Source: Terriglobus saanensis SP1PR4 (lineage in GTDB: Bacteria; Acidobacteriota; Terriglobia; Terriglobales; Acidobacteriaceae). Taken from it: a stretch of 64,000 nucleotides of DNA. Position 1 is the stretch's first letter. The number at the start of each line of letters is the position of its first letter. A program made the translations under genes and the position numbers. The notes under the pieces were generated by a model. The model saw nothing but the letters and a program-made list of their open reading frames with translations, was not told where the DNA came from and did not search any database. The stretch spans positions 2,480,001-2,544,000 of the forward strand of contig NC_014963.1 in the NCBI RefSeq assembly GCF_000179915.2. The letters are read 5' to 3'. Positions 27,836-39,411 of this stretch are shown in pieces.

Positions 27836-29944
27836 TTAAACAACATTCTGGATGCCGATTTGCAGCAAACGCTCAAACTCATGCGCAACCAGCGGGTGGC
27901 TGAAGAGGTAGCCCTGTCCTTCGTCGCAACGTTGACCCTGCAGGTAAACTTTTTGTTCGATCGTTTCGATTCCCTCTGCCACGACAATGTAGTTAAGGTT
28001 CCTTCCGATACCGATGATCGCGCTGATGAGGATCCCATCGCGGGCTCCGCCGCCAATCTGATTGACGAAAGACTGATCGATCTTCAAGATGTCGATCGGA
28101 AACTGGCGCAGGTAACTGAGGCTTGAATAACCGGCGCCGAAGTCATCGATCGCGAGCTGTACTCCCATCTGCCTCAATTCACGAAGTACGGAGGCCGTTG
28201 AGTCCGCGTCTTTCATCAGTACACCCTCCGTCAGTTCAAGTTGAAGACAACCAGGTTCCAACCCGGTCTCTCGCAGGATGTTCTTAACACCTTCAACGAA
28301 ATGCCTGTCCTGAAACTCGACCGCCGAAACATTGACAGCGATTTTGATGGATGGGAGACCCCGCGTCTGCCACAAACTCGCTTGTCGGCAGGCTTCCCGC
28401 ATCACCCAGCGACCTATTCGAACGATCAGTCCACTGCTCTCTGCTGCGGTCACAAAGTACGCAGGGAGTAGAAGTCCTAGCATAGGATCCTGCCAACGGA
28501 TCAAAGCCTCAGCCCCTGTAATCTGCCCGAGAGCAAGACTCACTTTAGGCTGATAATACAAACAGAACTCGTTCTGTTCCAGGGCGCGACGTAACCCCAC
28601 CTCTAGAGATTGCCGTTCGGTGGCCTTCAATCCCATCTCCGGCTTGAAGAATCGGATGGCGTTACGCCCGGTTTCCTTGGCTTCGTACATCGCAATATCT
28701 GCGTTGTTCAATACGGTTTCAGCATCATCTCCATGATCGGGATAGAGGCTGATGCCAAAGCTCCCGCTGATCTGGATGCAGTGCTCATCAATGTTGTAGG
28801 GCGCACCGATACTCAGCAGAAGCTTTTTGGCACTGGATGCTGCATCTGCGGCATTTTCGATCTCCGGGAGCAGAATGACGAACTCATCTCCTCCCTGGCG
28901 GCTCACCGTATCGGAGTTGCGCAGACCCGCAAGTAGCCTGTCTGCGACTGCTTGAAGAAGCTTGTCCCCAATGGCATGTCCCAGTGAATCATTGACGGCT
29001 TTGAAGTAATCCAGGTCCAGAAACATTACGGCGAACGGTCTGTGCTTGCGGTGAGAGATAGAAATTGCCTGAGAAATTCGATCGCTCAGAAGTATACGGT
29101 TGGGAAGCTTTGTAAGTGGATCGTGGTTTGCAGAGGAAGCCATCAGGATCGCTGTAGCACGCGCCTCGCTCATATCGTGAAACACGATGACCGCCCCGAT
29201 CACGGTGCCTACCGAGTCGTGAATGGGTGCAGCGGTGTCATCGATGACGCGTTCGGTACCGTCTCGATGGAGGAGCACGCAACCCGAAGGCAAACCCACC
29301 GCACGATTCAGATCAATTGCCCTTTGCAGAGGGTCCGGCGCGATCTCCCGAGTCACGCTATCCAGGATGCGAAAGACCTCGGAAAGTGGTTGCCCTAGCG
29401 CTTCCAACCGCGTCCAGCCCGTCATCTTCTCCGCGGCACCATTAAGATAGGTGACGCGGCCTAAGAGATCCGAAGAAAGAACCGCGTCTCCGATTGAATC
29501 CAGCGTGACCAGAGCACGATTTTTTTCTACGGAGAGCAGGTCAACAGCACTGCTTTCGATCGCGCGGTGGAGGGCCCGCGACAGAGAGTAATTGTCTAAA
29601 TGCCTGGGCAATAGGTAGTCCTGCGCCCCATAGCGGACGGCTTCTTTCGCGACGGCTTCCTGGTCTTCACCGACGAGGACCAGCACCGGTGTCTGGGCCC
29701 AGGCCGGATTCACTCTGCGCAATGCCTCCAGACCTTTGTTATCGGTCAGAGAAAAGTCCAGCAAGATGGCATCGTATTTATTCTGCTGCAGGCGTCGAAC
29801 CCCATCACGGAGTCGACTTACACTTTCGACATTGAAGGAAATTTGGTCGGAGATACTGAGAGCCGAGCGGATCTGCTTCGAGATCTGCTTATTGCTTTCG
29901 ATAAGCAAAATGTGAAGCTTGGCTTCTTCGCGTACAACAACCAT
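27836..29944 (-). CDS. Degenerate receiver-PAS-GGDEF-EAL protein
   Basis: 702 residues, same architecture and length as the protein at 25298-27385, and clearly paralogous. GGDEF at 351-355 is intact with an RNSD I-site upstream; EAL, VNVSAVEF, LELTEGVLM, IDDFGAGYSS, ILKIDQSF and AEGIET are all present. The receiver is altered: the acidic pair is ES (LLIESN), the switch Thr is lost (LVLVGED) and the conserved Lys is missing near YLLPRH, although an Asp stays in LLDFSLTD. It is probably not controlled by ordinary phosphorylation. ATG 29944 chosen for the GGAG 6 nt upstream; longer starts at 29974 and 30079 have none. Confidence 0.92.
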   Translation of the reverse strand: MVVVREEAKLHILLIESNKQISKQIRSALSISDQISFNVESVSRLRDGVRRLQQNKYDAILLDFSLTDNKGLEALRRVNPAWAQTPVLVLVGEDQEAVAKEAVRYGAQDYLLPRHLDNYSLSRALHRAIESSAVDLLSVEKNRALVTLDSIGDAVLSSDLLGRVTYLNGAAEKMTGWTRLEALGQPLSEVFRILDSVTREIAPDPLQRAIDLNRAVGLPSGCVLLHRDGTERVIDDTAAPIHDSVGTVIGAVIVFHDMSEARATAILMASSANHDPLTKLPNRILLSDRISQAISISHRKHRPFAVMFLDLDYFKAVNDSLGHAIGDKLLQAVADRLLAGLRNSDTVSRQGGDEFVILLPEIENAADAASSAKKLLLSIGAPYNIDEHCIQISGSFGISLYPDHGDDAETVLNNADIAMYEAKETGRNAIRFFKPEMGLKATERQSLEVGLRRALEQNEFCLYYQPKVSLALGQITGAEALIRWQDPMLGLLLPAYFVTAAESSGLIVRIGRWVMREACRQASLWQTRGLPSIKIAVNVSAVEFQDRHFVEGVKNILRETGLEPGCLQLELTEGVLMKDADSTASVLRELRQMGVQLAIDDFGAGYSSLSYLRQFPIDILKIDQSFVNQIGGGARDGILISAIIGIGRNLNYIVVAEGIETIEQKVYLQGQRCDEGQGYLFSHPLVAHEFERLLQIGIQNVV

Positions 29945-30403
29945 GGATTGCTCCGGGAGTACCAAAGAGTTCATCCGAATCTTAGACTTGCGTAGATTAC
30001 GCTTTATGCCCGGAACAGAACACATTAATCCGCGTGATAAATAAGGATGTACGTTCTCACTCTTAATGCGATAGCACATCGCGCCAATTTACGTCACGGT
30101 GTCGACATTCAAGGTAATCGCCTAAGAGGTCGTCTCTGAAGAGAACTCTCATATCTCAGTTATTTCCTGTGGGCTCATCCACGATCGCTCCCGCTGCCAG
30201 GCTGTTGCCGTCCACACCGTCAGAACCCGCCGATAAAACGGAGATGTTCTCCGAGGCTTCAATCCGGGTGGCGCTATACAAGGCGAAATGCGTGTTCCTC
30301 TCACCTAGACCACGTTGGAGTTTTTTGTGGCTTGGTTGTTTGTCGACCTGGACCCCTCCGACATCCGTACCGTCACTTCTCCCACAAGATCAGACAGACA
30401 CGG
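29945..30403. other. Promoter-containing gap upstream of the GGDEF-EAL gene
   Basis: No gene recognised. It must contain the minus-strand promoter for the 27836-29944 gene. Open frames on the plus strand from 30169 show no similarity until about 30404, where remnants of a lactate permease begin; the earlier part may be eroded upstream sequence of the same gene. Confidence 0.4.
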
Positions 30404-30804
30404 CTGCGGATGAGCCCAGTACGCTTTGGCCGCGTTCTACTTGCCGTAGTCCGTCAGCTTCTGCTTCCAACCACCACAGTCATGTCCGTGCTGGGTATCG
30501 CCTTCCTGATGAACTACTGCGGAGCCACCGCCACGCTCTCTTTGGCAATCTGCAAGTGGTCACCGCAAGTCGTCTTGGCTTCTCTTCGATTCTGATGGGT
30601 GCGGCGAACTCCTCTGGCGCGGTGATGGGCAAGATGATCAGCCTGCAGACCATTGCCATTGCTGCTGGCGCAACAAGGCTCACAGCCGGCGATCAGGTCA
30701 AGCTCTTCCGCTTCACCCTACGGCATAGCATTTGTGCTTACTTCCGTGACGGGCTGTCTGGTTCTGCTCTACGCTTATGTCTTCCATTTGAGTTCGCCCG
30801 GTAA
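30404..30804 (+). pseudogene. L-lactate permease (LctP/LldP family) remnant
   Basis: Fragments of one membrane permease appear in three successive frames. Frame A (about 30404-30545): SPVRFGRVLL, then SVLGIAFLMNYCGATATLSLA. Frame B (about 30535-30720): ALFGNLQVVTA, NSSGAVMGKMISLQTIAIA, KLFRFTLRHS. Frame C (about 30725-30805): FVLTSVTGCLVLLYAYVFHL. These are the conserved C-terminal third of LctP in the right order. Between A and B about 35-40 residues expected in the family (with the LTGSDTSSN segment) are missing, so there is an internal deletion plus frameshifts. The N-terminal two-thirds are not recognisable. Confidence 0.8.
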
Positions 30805-30878
30805 GCGCGACCGTGCATCTTTACCCCTTCTGCGCGATCTAATCTTTTGGATTCGCGATAAAAGACATTGCTTCCAGA

Positions 30879-30904
30879 CAGGCGGCCACGTAGCGGCCTG
30901 TTTT
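30879..30904 (+). terminator. Probable Rho-independent terminator
   Basis: CAGGC and GCCTG arms with an inner GC/GC pair across one G-G mismatch, a 6-nt loop, then TTTT at 30901-30904. It lies 75 bp beyond the permease remnant and just before the metH promoter, so it would have ended the old permease transcript. Confidence 0.5.
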
Positions 30905-30915
30905 GCCTAACTCGA

Positions 30916-30921
30916 TATAAT
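30916..30921 (+). promoter_or_regulatory. Candidate -10 box for the metH genes
   Basis: A perfect TATAAT lies 42 bp before the first in-frame ATG of the methionine synthase operon. No good -35 at 17 bp is visible (GC-rich there). The leader of about 35-75 nt is too short for a SAM or cobalamin riboswitch. Confidence 0.4.
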
Positions 30922-31002
30922 GAAAGGGCAGGCCACGCCTGAGATGCGGCTGATCGAACGCGAATGAACGCGGATGCCATGCATCAAGAACGCAAGAGAA
31001 AA

Positions 31003-32129
31003 ATGACCCTATCCCAGCTACATCCCCTTAAAAAGATCCTCCAGGATCGCATCGCCATCATCGATGGCGCGATGGGCACGACGATCCGCACCTACGGTAT
31101 GACGGAAGCCGACATCCGCGGAGAGCGTTTTAAAGACTCGACGAAAGACCTGCTGAATAACGGCGACATCTTCTCCCTGACCCAGCCGGATATGATCTGC
31201 GACATCCATCGCCGTTTTCTGGAGGCCGGTGCGGACATTATCGAGACGAACACCTTCGGCGCCACCAGCATTACCCAGAGCGAGTTTTTCGTGGAAGATC
31301 CACGCGAGCACGGCGGCCGCAAAGATCCCGAGTTTTATCAGAAGATCCTTGAAGACCCGATGCTCAGCCAACTGGCCTGGGACATCAACGAGACCTCCGC
31401 ACGGCAGTGCCGGGAGTGGGCCGACCGCGTCGGCAACGCAACGGGGCGTCATCGCTTTGTGGCAGGTGCGATCGGTCCGCTGACTGTCTCTCTCTCGAAC
31501 TCCCCTGACGCCGATGATGCGGGCTTTCGTGTAGTCACCTTCGACCAGGTGAAGATTGCCTATATGGAGCAGATCCGCGCGCTCATGGCTGGTGGTTCGG
31601 ACCTGCTTTTGGTGGAGACGATCTTCGATTCGCTGAACGCCAAAGCGGCGCTCGTCGCCATCCGTGAGGTCTTCGATCAGGACGGCAAGGAGTTGCCGGT
31701 GATGATCTCGGCGGCGGTAGGACGTGGCGGTGAGACGCTCATCTCCGCGCAGACGACGGAAGCCTTCTGGAACGCGGTGCAGCATGTTAAACCGCTGTCG
31801 GTGGGCCTTAACTGCTCTCTCGGCCCTGATCTAATGTATCCGTTTCTGAGTGAGCTTTCCGCGAAGGCCGACGTGGCGATCTCCTGCTATCCGAACGCCG
31901 GTTTGCCGAATCCCCTCTCGGAAACAGGATTCGACCTTGGGCCAGACGACATGGCACGATATCTCGGCGACTTCGCGCGCGGAGGCTTAATCAACATTGC
32001 TGGAGGATGCTGCGGTAATACGCCCGAGCACATCGCGGCAATCGCCAAAGCGCTTGAAAATCAACCACCTCGCGAGTTTGGGACCGCAGCCCTTGTGGAA
32101 TCCTTTGCCGGGCGGAGCGGAACCAGAGG

Positions 32130-32133
<4 letters not shown>
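31003..32133 (+). CDS. metH: Methionine synthase, homocysteine-binding module (split MetH, part 1)
   Basis: 376 residues corresponding to the N-terminal zinc/homocysteine methyltransferase barrel of cobalamin-dependent MetH. Seen: [16 protein letters not shown] opening, [19 protein letters not shown], and zinc ligands in GLNCSLGP and [11 protein letters not shown] (three Cys). It ends where full-length MetH would continue into the folate domain; that part is the next gene, which overlaps by 4 nt. I chose ATG 31003 ([11 protein letters not shown]) from the domain boundary; in-frame ATGs at 30964 and 30979 are alternatives and none has a strong ribosome-binding site. Confidence 0.93.
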
Positions 32134-34862
<2,729 letters not shown>

Positions 34863-34870
34863 TATCCGAC

Positions 34871-35485
34871 CTAGGAATCAAGAAACCCGCGGTTGAGCGC
34901 AATCATGACGGCATGGGTTCGGTCGTTCGCGCCAAGCTTCGACAGGATGTTCTTGAGATGGCCCTTGATCGTGTGTTCGGAGAGATCTAAATCCGAAGCG
35001 ATGACCTTATTCGAGTGGCCCGCCGAAACGTGACGAAGCACCTCGACCTCACGCGGGGAGAGCGCTTCGTCTCCGGCATGCTCTGCCATCATCGCGGCAA
35101 TCTCGGCAGGAACCCGCCGGATTCCTGCGTGGACGGAACGAATCGTGTCCACCAGTTCGGCACGCAGCATGTTCTTGAGCAAGTAGCCGCTGGCCCCAGC
35201 CTTGAATGCCTTCAGGGCCTGCACATCTCCAGCGTAGGTGGTCAGGATGATGATGCGCGCCTTGGGATAGTCCTGACGGATCGCGACGATCGCTTCTATT
35301 CCGCTCTTCCGTGGGAGTCTGAGATCCATCACGGTGACATCTGGCAGATGCTTGCGAAACTCCACGATAGCCTGTTCACCATCCGCGGCTTCGGCCACTA
35401 CTTCCATTCCCGGTTGTGCGTTGATTACGCTGCTGATTCCAGCGCGCAGGAGGGGATGGTCATCTACGGTAAGAATGCGGAGCAT
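34871..35485 (-). CDS. NarL/FixJ-type response regulator
   Basis: 204 residues: receiver (ILTVDDHPLLRAG acidic pair; phospho-Asp in VTVMDLRLPRKSG near 54; LTTYAGD; YLLKNM with the conserved Lys) and a C-terminal LuxR-type helix-turn-helix (ALSPREVEVLRHVSAGHSNK, then SEHTIKGHLKNILSKLGAN). The ATG at 35485 was chosen because the receiver begins right there and GAGAGG lies about 10 nt upstream; the frame stays open 59 codons further with no similarity. The natural partner is the HisKA_3 kinase at 36382-39411 on the same strand, from which it is separated by an inverted DUF4126 gene. Confidence 0.93.
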   Translation of the reverse strand: MLRILTVDDHPLLRAGISSVINAQPGMEVVAEAADGEQAIVEFRKHLPDVTVMDLRLPRKSGIEAIVAIRQDYPKARIIILTTYAGDVQALKAFKAGASGYLLKNMLRAELVDTIRSVHAGIRRVPAEIAAMMAEHAGDEALSPREVEVLRHVSAGHSNKVIASDLDLSEHTIKGHLKNILSKLGANDRTHAVMIALNRGFLDS

Positions 35486-35841
35486 CGGTCTTTTACCTCT
35501 CCATACGGAAATTTTTGCTTCCGTAAGATTGCGCTCGACGTATAAGTCAAGTATAGCGAGGAACAGAGGGGATGCGCTCTCAAAGAGTGGTTCCGGGAGA
35601 CAGGTCGATCGAGGGGACCGGCAGAAAAGTAAGGACGGAATCTCCCTAACTCCAGAGATCACCTGTCATTCCTAAACATTACGTTTGCACAGCCTGGTCG
35701 CAGGTCATACCCCGAAAGAGCCATTTGGACCCACCTCTTCATAGTCTGCAAAAGAGTGTGCTTTCTCTTTACATTTGAGACAGTTCTGAGGTCTGGCTCA
35801 AGACAACATCTGTCTTCAACGGACATCAGAGGGGAGTTTCA
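35486..35841. other. Divergent intergenic region, regulator / DUF4126
   Basis: 356 bp holding the outward-facing promoters of the response regulator (minus) and the DUF4126 gene (plus). No RNA gene, repeat or clear operator was recognised. AGAGGGGAG at about 35829-35837 is the DUF4126 ribosome-binding site. Confidence 0.4.
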
Positions 35842-36309
35842 ATGTCTTTGATTGTTCTAGCCTTCTTTATTGGCGTCGTTGCGGGTCTGCGCGCACTTAC
35901 ACCCCTGGCCGCGGTCAGTTGGGCGGCCCGCTTTGGATGGCTTCCTCTTGGAGGAAGCTGGTTGGCCTTTATGGGGTACACCTGGACTCCGTGGGTGCTT
36001 TCGCTCCTCGCCTTGGGAGAACTTTTCAATGACAAACTGCCGAAGACCCCCAGCCGCAAGGTGCCCGCCCAGTTCGCGACGCGCATTGTTACGGGAGCGG
36101 TCGCGGGAGCTGCCTTTGGTATCGCTACATCATCCAGCATCGTAGGCGCGATTGCTGGAGCGCTTGGCGCGGTTGCAGGAACGCTCGGCGGAGCAGAAGC
36201 CCGCAGCCGCCTGACCAACGCTATCGGGGGGAAAGATCTTCCAATAGCACTACTAGAAGATTTCATCACTGTGATGAGTGCTCTGCTAATCGTCAGACAA
36301 CTCGCATAA
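35842..36309 (+). CDS. DUF4126 family membrane protein
   Basis: 155 residues with about four hydrophobic, glycine/alanine-rich segments (VLAFFIGVVAGLRALTPLAA at the start; IVTGAVAGAAFGIATSSSIV in the middle), typical of DUF4126, an uncharacterised inner-membrane family. The arrangement LRALTPLAAVSWAA and the KLPKTPSRK loop are usual for it. A strong GAGGGGAG lies just before the ATG. It is inserted, in reverse orientation, between a response regulator and its likely kinase, and no function follows from the context. Confidence 0.85.
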   Translation: MSLIVLAFFIGVVAGLRALTPLAAVSWAARFGWLPLGGSWLAFMGYTWTPWVLSLLALGELFNDKLPKTPSRKVPAQFATRIVTGAVAGAAFGIATSSSIVGAIAGALGAVAGTLGGAEARSRLTNAIGGKDLPIALLEDFITVMSALLIVRQLA

Positions 36310-36381
36310 CTCACGCCGCTAGCAACTATTCAGCCCCACGGTACAGCCCTGCAGATATCGACAATCGACAGCGTATCTCCA

Positions 36382-39300
36382 CTACATCCTGCCAAGACCG
36401 GTGGACGCCAGCTTGCGATCCCTCATGTCATCGTGAAAGGCGATTGCGGCAGGAATCGTCAAGACCACACGCGTTCCCTGCCCTGGGCGACTTTCTATGT
36501 GCAACCGTGCGCCCATGCGCGCCGCTCTCTCTCGCATTCCCTGCAAGCCCCAGTGCTCCGGGCGTCCACGATGGATCATCGCGGCGTCCATCCCGCGACC
36601 ATCGTCAATCACCGAAAGAGTGAGGCGTGCGCTACTGTACTCGAAGCGCACGGTGATCTGTCGCGCCTGAGAATGCCGCCAGGCGTTGATGACCGCCTCT
36701 CGTCCGATACGCCACACTTCCTCGTAGACGGCAGCACGCAGTGAGCGTAACTCTCCCTCTACAACCACGGAGTAGCCTGCTGCATCTTCGGCGCCTAATT
36801 CGGAGATCAGTTCCCGGAACATCTGCTCCAAACCACGCCGCGTGCCATGGAAGGTGCGCAATCCCTTCACCGCGTTCCGCCCCTCCTCAATCACCTTTTC
36901 CATCATCTGCAATACGGTTTGCAGAGAGCCTTGAATCGGTGACTGCGGCGGCATGCTTTCGGCTGTGACGTGGAGGTGCAGGGAGGCGCTGATAAATCCC
37001 TGCAGAAGCGTGTCGTGCAGTTCACGTGCAATCCGTGTGCGTTCGATCAGCCTCTCTTCAAACCGCATGTTGGCCTGCACAATCAGGTAGCGCATACGGG
37101 CACGGTAGATCCATACTGCCATGAGCAGAAGGATACCGACGCAGGCGATTTCAAACTCCCACCGTTGCCACAAAAGTGGCTGTACATATAAGGAAACGGC
37201 ACTTTCTACCGGGTTCCATTGGCCATCCATATTGGCCGCAACGACGCGAAACTTGTACTTGCCAGGAACGAGATTCGTATAGACCGCTTCCCTCCCCTCC
37301 ATCGGTGGACTCCATTTTTTATCGAAGCCATCGAGCCTGTATCGGAAGCGAACACGCTCTGGCGAGCGGAGATCCAGTCCCGCATAGTTGAAGGTCAGAC
37401 GATGTGCTCCGGCCGGAATACGCACCTCTCCTGACGTAGGTAAGGCCACTCCGTCGGACATCACACCCTCCACCTGTGGGATCGCAATCGGGCTGGGACG
37501 CGACACACTGGGCGAACTCGCAGAAAGCCCTCGGTTCGTGGTAATCCAGATGTTTCCGGCAACATCCGCCACAACCGAGCGGTTGCGTCGCACACCCTCG
37601 GTACTGTGGATCCCATCTTGCATGCCATAGCTGCGAAATGCCCCGGCCACGAGAGGAAGCTGCAGAAGTGCGCTGCGGCGAACACTCAACACGCGCATCG
37701 TCGTCGCAAGCCAGAGAAGTCCTTGTCGATCTAAAGCAATCCCTACGACCGTCTCTGGAGAACGAAGTGGAACATCGATCCTTCGAATCTGTCCTTTGTC
37801 TGCGAACGAAAACCCTCCCGTGGTCCCTACCCAGACTCCACCCTGAGGATCCGCGAGGAGAGAAACAACGTCAGAAGAAGCAAGTCCGTCAGTTGTACCG
37901 TAGCTCTTCACCGCAAGACCATGGAGCGCGGAGAGGCCTCGAGGCGTTGCGAACCACATGGTTCCGTCTGAGCCCTCTTCGATCGCAGCTACCGTATTCG
38001 AGATCAGACCATTGCCAACGTCGAACGGATGAAACTTGCCTCCCTGAAAGTGACTCGCTCCGGATGTAAGTGTTCCCATCCAAAGACTTCCATCCCTGTT
38101 CAGATGGACCGCGTACACGCTGTTCTCTGCTAACCCGTTGGCTGTGGTCCAGGTCTTAGCCTTGATGATGTCTCCAACTGCATCCAGGCGGGTCAGACCT
38201 CCCCGCTGTCGCCCAAGCCAGATCTCATCTCCTCTGCCATCGATCGAATAAACAATATCCTTATCCAGACCTGCGGTTACAACTGGATGCGTGATTCCAT
38301 CACGCATCCAGTAAAGCCCCCCAGTAAGCGGAGCAAACCAGGTGCGTCCCCGGCTGTCTGCATACACGGGACCATATTGATCTCCTGCTGCTTCTTCGGG
38401 ATTGCCATAGGTAGTCAGAGGGCTATCGCGCAGACGCTCCAGGTTACCTCCGCTTCCAAACCACAGATTACCTTCGCGATCCTCAAAGACCGCAGTTACT
38501 GCGGTACCTCGATCCCTGGCATCTCGTGGCATCCATTGCGCTCCGCGGGAGTTATACCTTATAAGTCCGCGCGAACTTCCGATCCAGAGATTTCCATCGC
38601 GGTCCTGCACAATCGTCAGGATCTGAAGCGAATTCATCTCCGCCGGAAGAACATCGCTCACGGTCTTGTGCCCATCCCAATGGGCCAGGCCGCCGTCTGT
38701 ACCAATCCACAGTTGACTAGACGACGTTGCCAGCAAGGAATTGACCTTCAAATCCGGGATTCCTTGGTTCATCACGTTGAGAGTATTGTGGCTCCAGTTC
38801 AGAAGACCGTTCTCTCTCGTTCCTAACCAGAGATCGTCAGTAGTTTGCACAATCGCCAGAGTCAGGGATTCGGCATTTCTGTGGATCTGCTGTATTCCCT
38901 TTTCCGTCACCTGCACAAGGCCATAGGAAAGGCCGGAAGCAAAGATCCCTTCTCCTAGAGGCTTGCCTATTGCTGTAACTGTGGACTCGCCCTGCTCGGG
39001 AGACAACAGTGATTTGAAGGAACCGTTCTTGTAACGAAGAACCCGGGAGTCTTCGGTGCGCACCCACAAAGCTCCGCCAGAATCCACGATCAGATTCAAA
39101 ACGTGGCGGATAGGGGCAAGGCCTTCACTATGCGGCTGTATCTCTTCAAAACGAAACCCGTCGAAGCGCAGTAGATTCTCATCCGTTCCAACCCAAAGGT
39201 ACCCATCCGGCGTCTGTGCGATCGCATTGATGCGTATCGCCGTAGAGCCGGATTCCACTTGCCATTGCTGACGGAGATATTGTCCGACAGCGCGCGAAGG

Positions 39301-39411
39301 ATCGATGGCATGGGCTTGCTCTTGCCGAAACAAAAACAGCAAAATCACGCCGATGGTTCTGTAGTTCAACCGAAGACCAGTTCGTTTAAGGAAGGAACTG
39401 GAACCTGTCAA
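36382..39411 (-). CDS. Two-component propeller-sensor histidine kinase (HisKA_3)
   Basis: 1009 residues. A signal peptide (IGVILLFLFRQEQAHA) leads into about 14 periplasmic regulator-propeller repeats (pattern DGYLWVGT, GNLWIGSSRGL, GSLWMGT), a Y_Y_Y beta domain (VRFRYRLDGFDKKW), one membrane helix (EIACVGILLLMAVWIY), then HisKA_3 with the acceptor His in ARELHDTLLQG (about 799) and an HATPase (NAWRHSQA; DDGRGMD). This is the hybrid-like layout used to sense extracellular saccharides in some phyla, here without a fused regulator. I chose the TTG at 39411: GGAGG sits 6 nt upstream and it gives a clean signal peptide; it overlaps the preceding lipoprotein by 26 nt. Confidence 0.9.
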   Translation of the reverse strand: MTGSSSFLKRTGLRLNYRTIGVILLFLFRQEQAHAIDPSRAVGQYLRQQWQVESGSTAIRINAIAQTPDGYLWVGTDENLLRFDGFRFEEIQPHSEGLAPIRHVLNLIVDSGGALWVRTEDSRVLRYKNGSFKSLLSPEQGESTVTAIGKPLGEGIFASGLSYGLVQVTEKGIQQIHRNAESLTLAIVQTTDDLWLGTRENGLLNWSHNTLNVMNQGIPDLKVNSLLATSSSQLWIGTDGGLAHWDGHKTVSDVLPAEMNSLQILTIVQDRDGNLWIGSSRGLIRYNSRGAQWMPRDARDRGTAVTAVFEDREGNLWFGSGGNLERLRDSPLTTYGNPEEAAGDQYGPVYADSRGRTWFAPLTGGLYWMRDGITHPVVTAGLDKDIVYSIDGRGDEIWLGRQRGGLTRLDAVGDIIKAKTWTTANGLAENSVYAVHLNRDGSLWMGTLTSGASHFQGGKFHPFDVGNGLISNTVAAIEEGSDGTMWFATPRGLSALHGLAVKSYGTTDGLASSDVVSLLADPQGGVWVGTTGGFSFADKGQIRRIDVPLRSPETVVGIALDRQGLLWLATTMRVLSVRRSALLQLPLVAGAFRSYGMQDGIHSTEGVRRNRSVVADVAGNIWITTNRGLSASSPSVSRPSPIAIPQVEGVMSDGVALPTSGEVRIPAGAHRLTFNYAGLDLRSPERVRFRYRLDGFDKKWSPPMEGREAVYTNLVPGKYKFRVVAANMDGQWNPVESAVSLYVQPLLWQRWEFEIACVGILLLMAVWIYRARMRYLIVQANMRFEERLIERTRIARELHDTLLQGFISASLHLHVTAESMPPQSPIQGSLQTVLQMMEKVIEEGRNAVKGLRTFHGTRRGLEQMFRELISELGAEDAAGYSVVVEGELRSLRAAVYEEVWRIGREAVINAWRHSQARQITVRFEYSSARLTLSVIDDGRGMDAAMIHRGRPEHWGLQGMRERAARMGARLHIESRPGQGTRVVLTIPAAIAFHDDMRDRKLASTGLGRM

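Noticed and set aside
30169-30804. 211-codon plus frame as an intact gene
   Set aside because: It joins unrelated upstream sequence to an out-of-frame piece of lactate permease; better explained as a pseudogene.
30905-31002. SAM or cobalamin riboswitch before metH
   Set aside because: The leader after the TATAAT box is under about 80 nt and lacks the conserved cores of these riboswitches.
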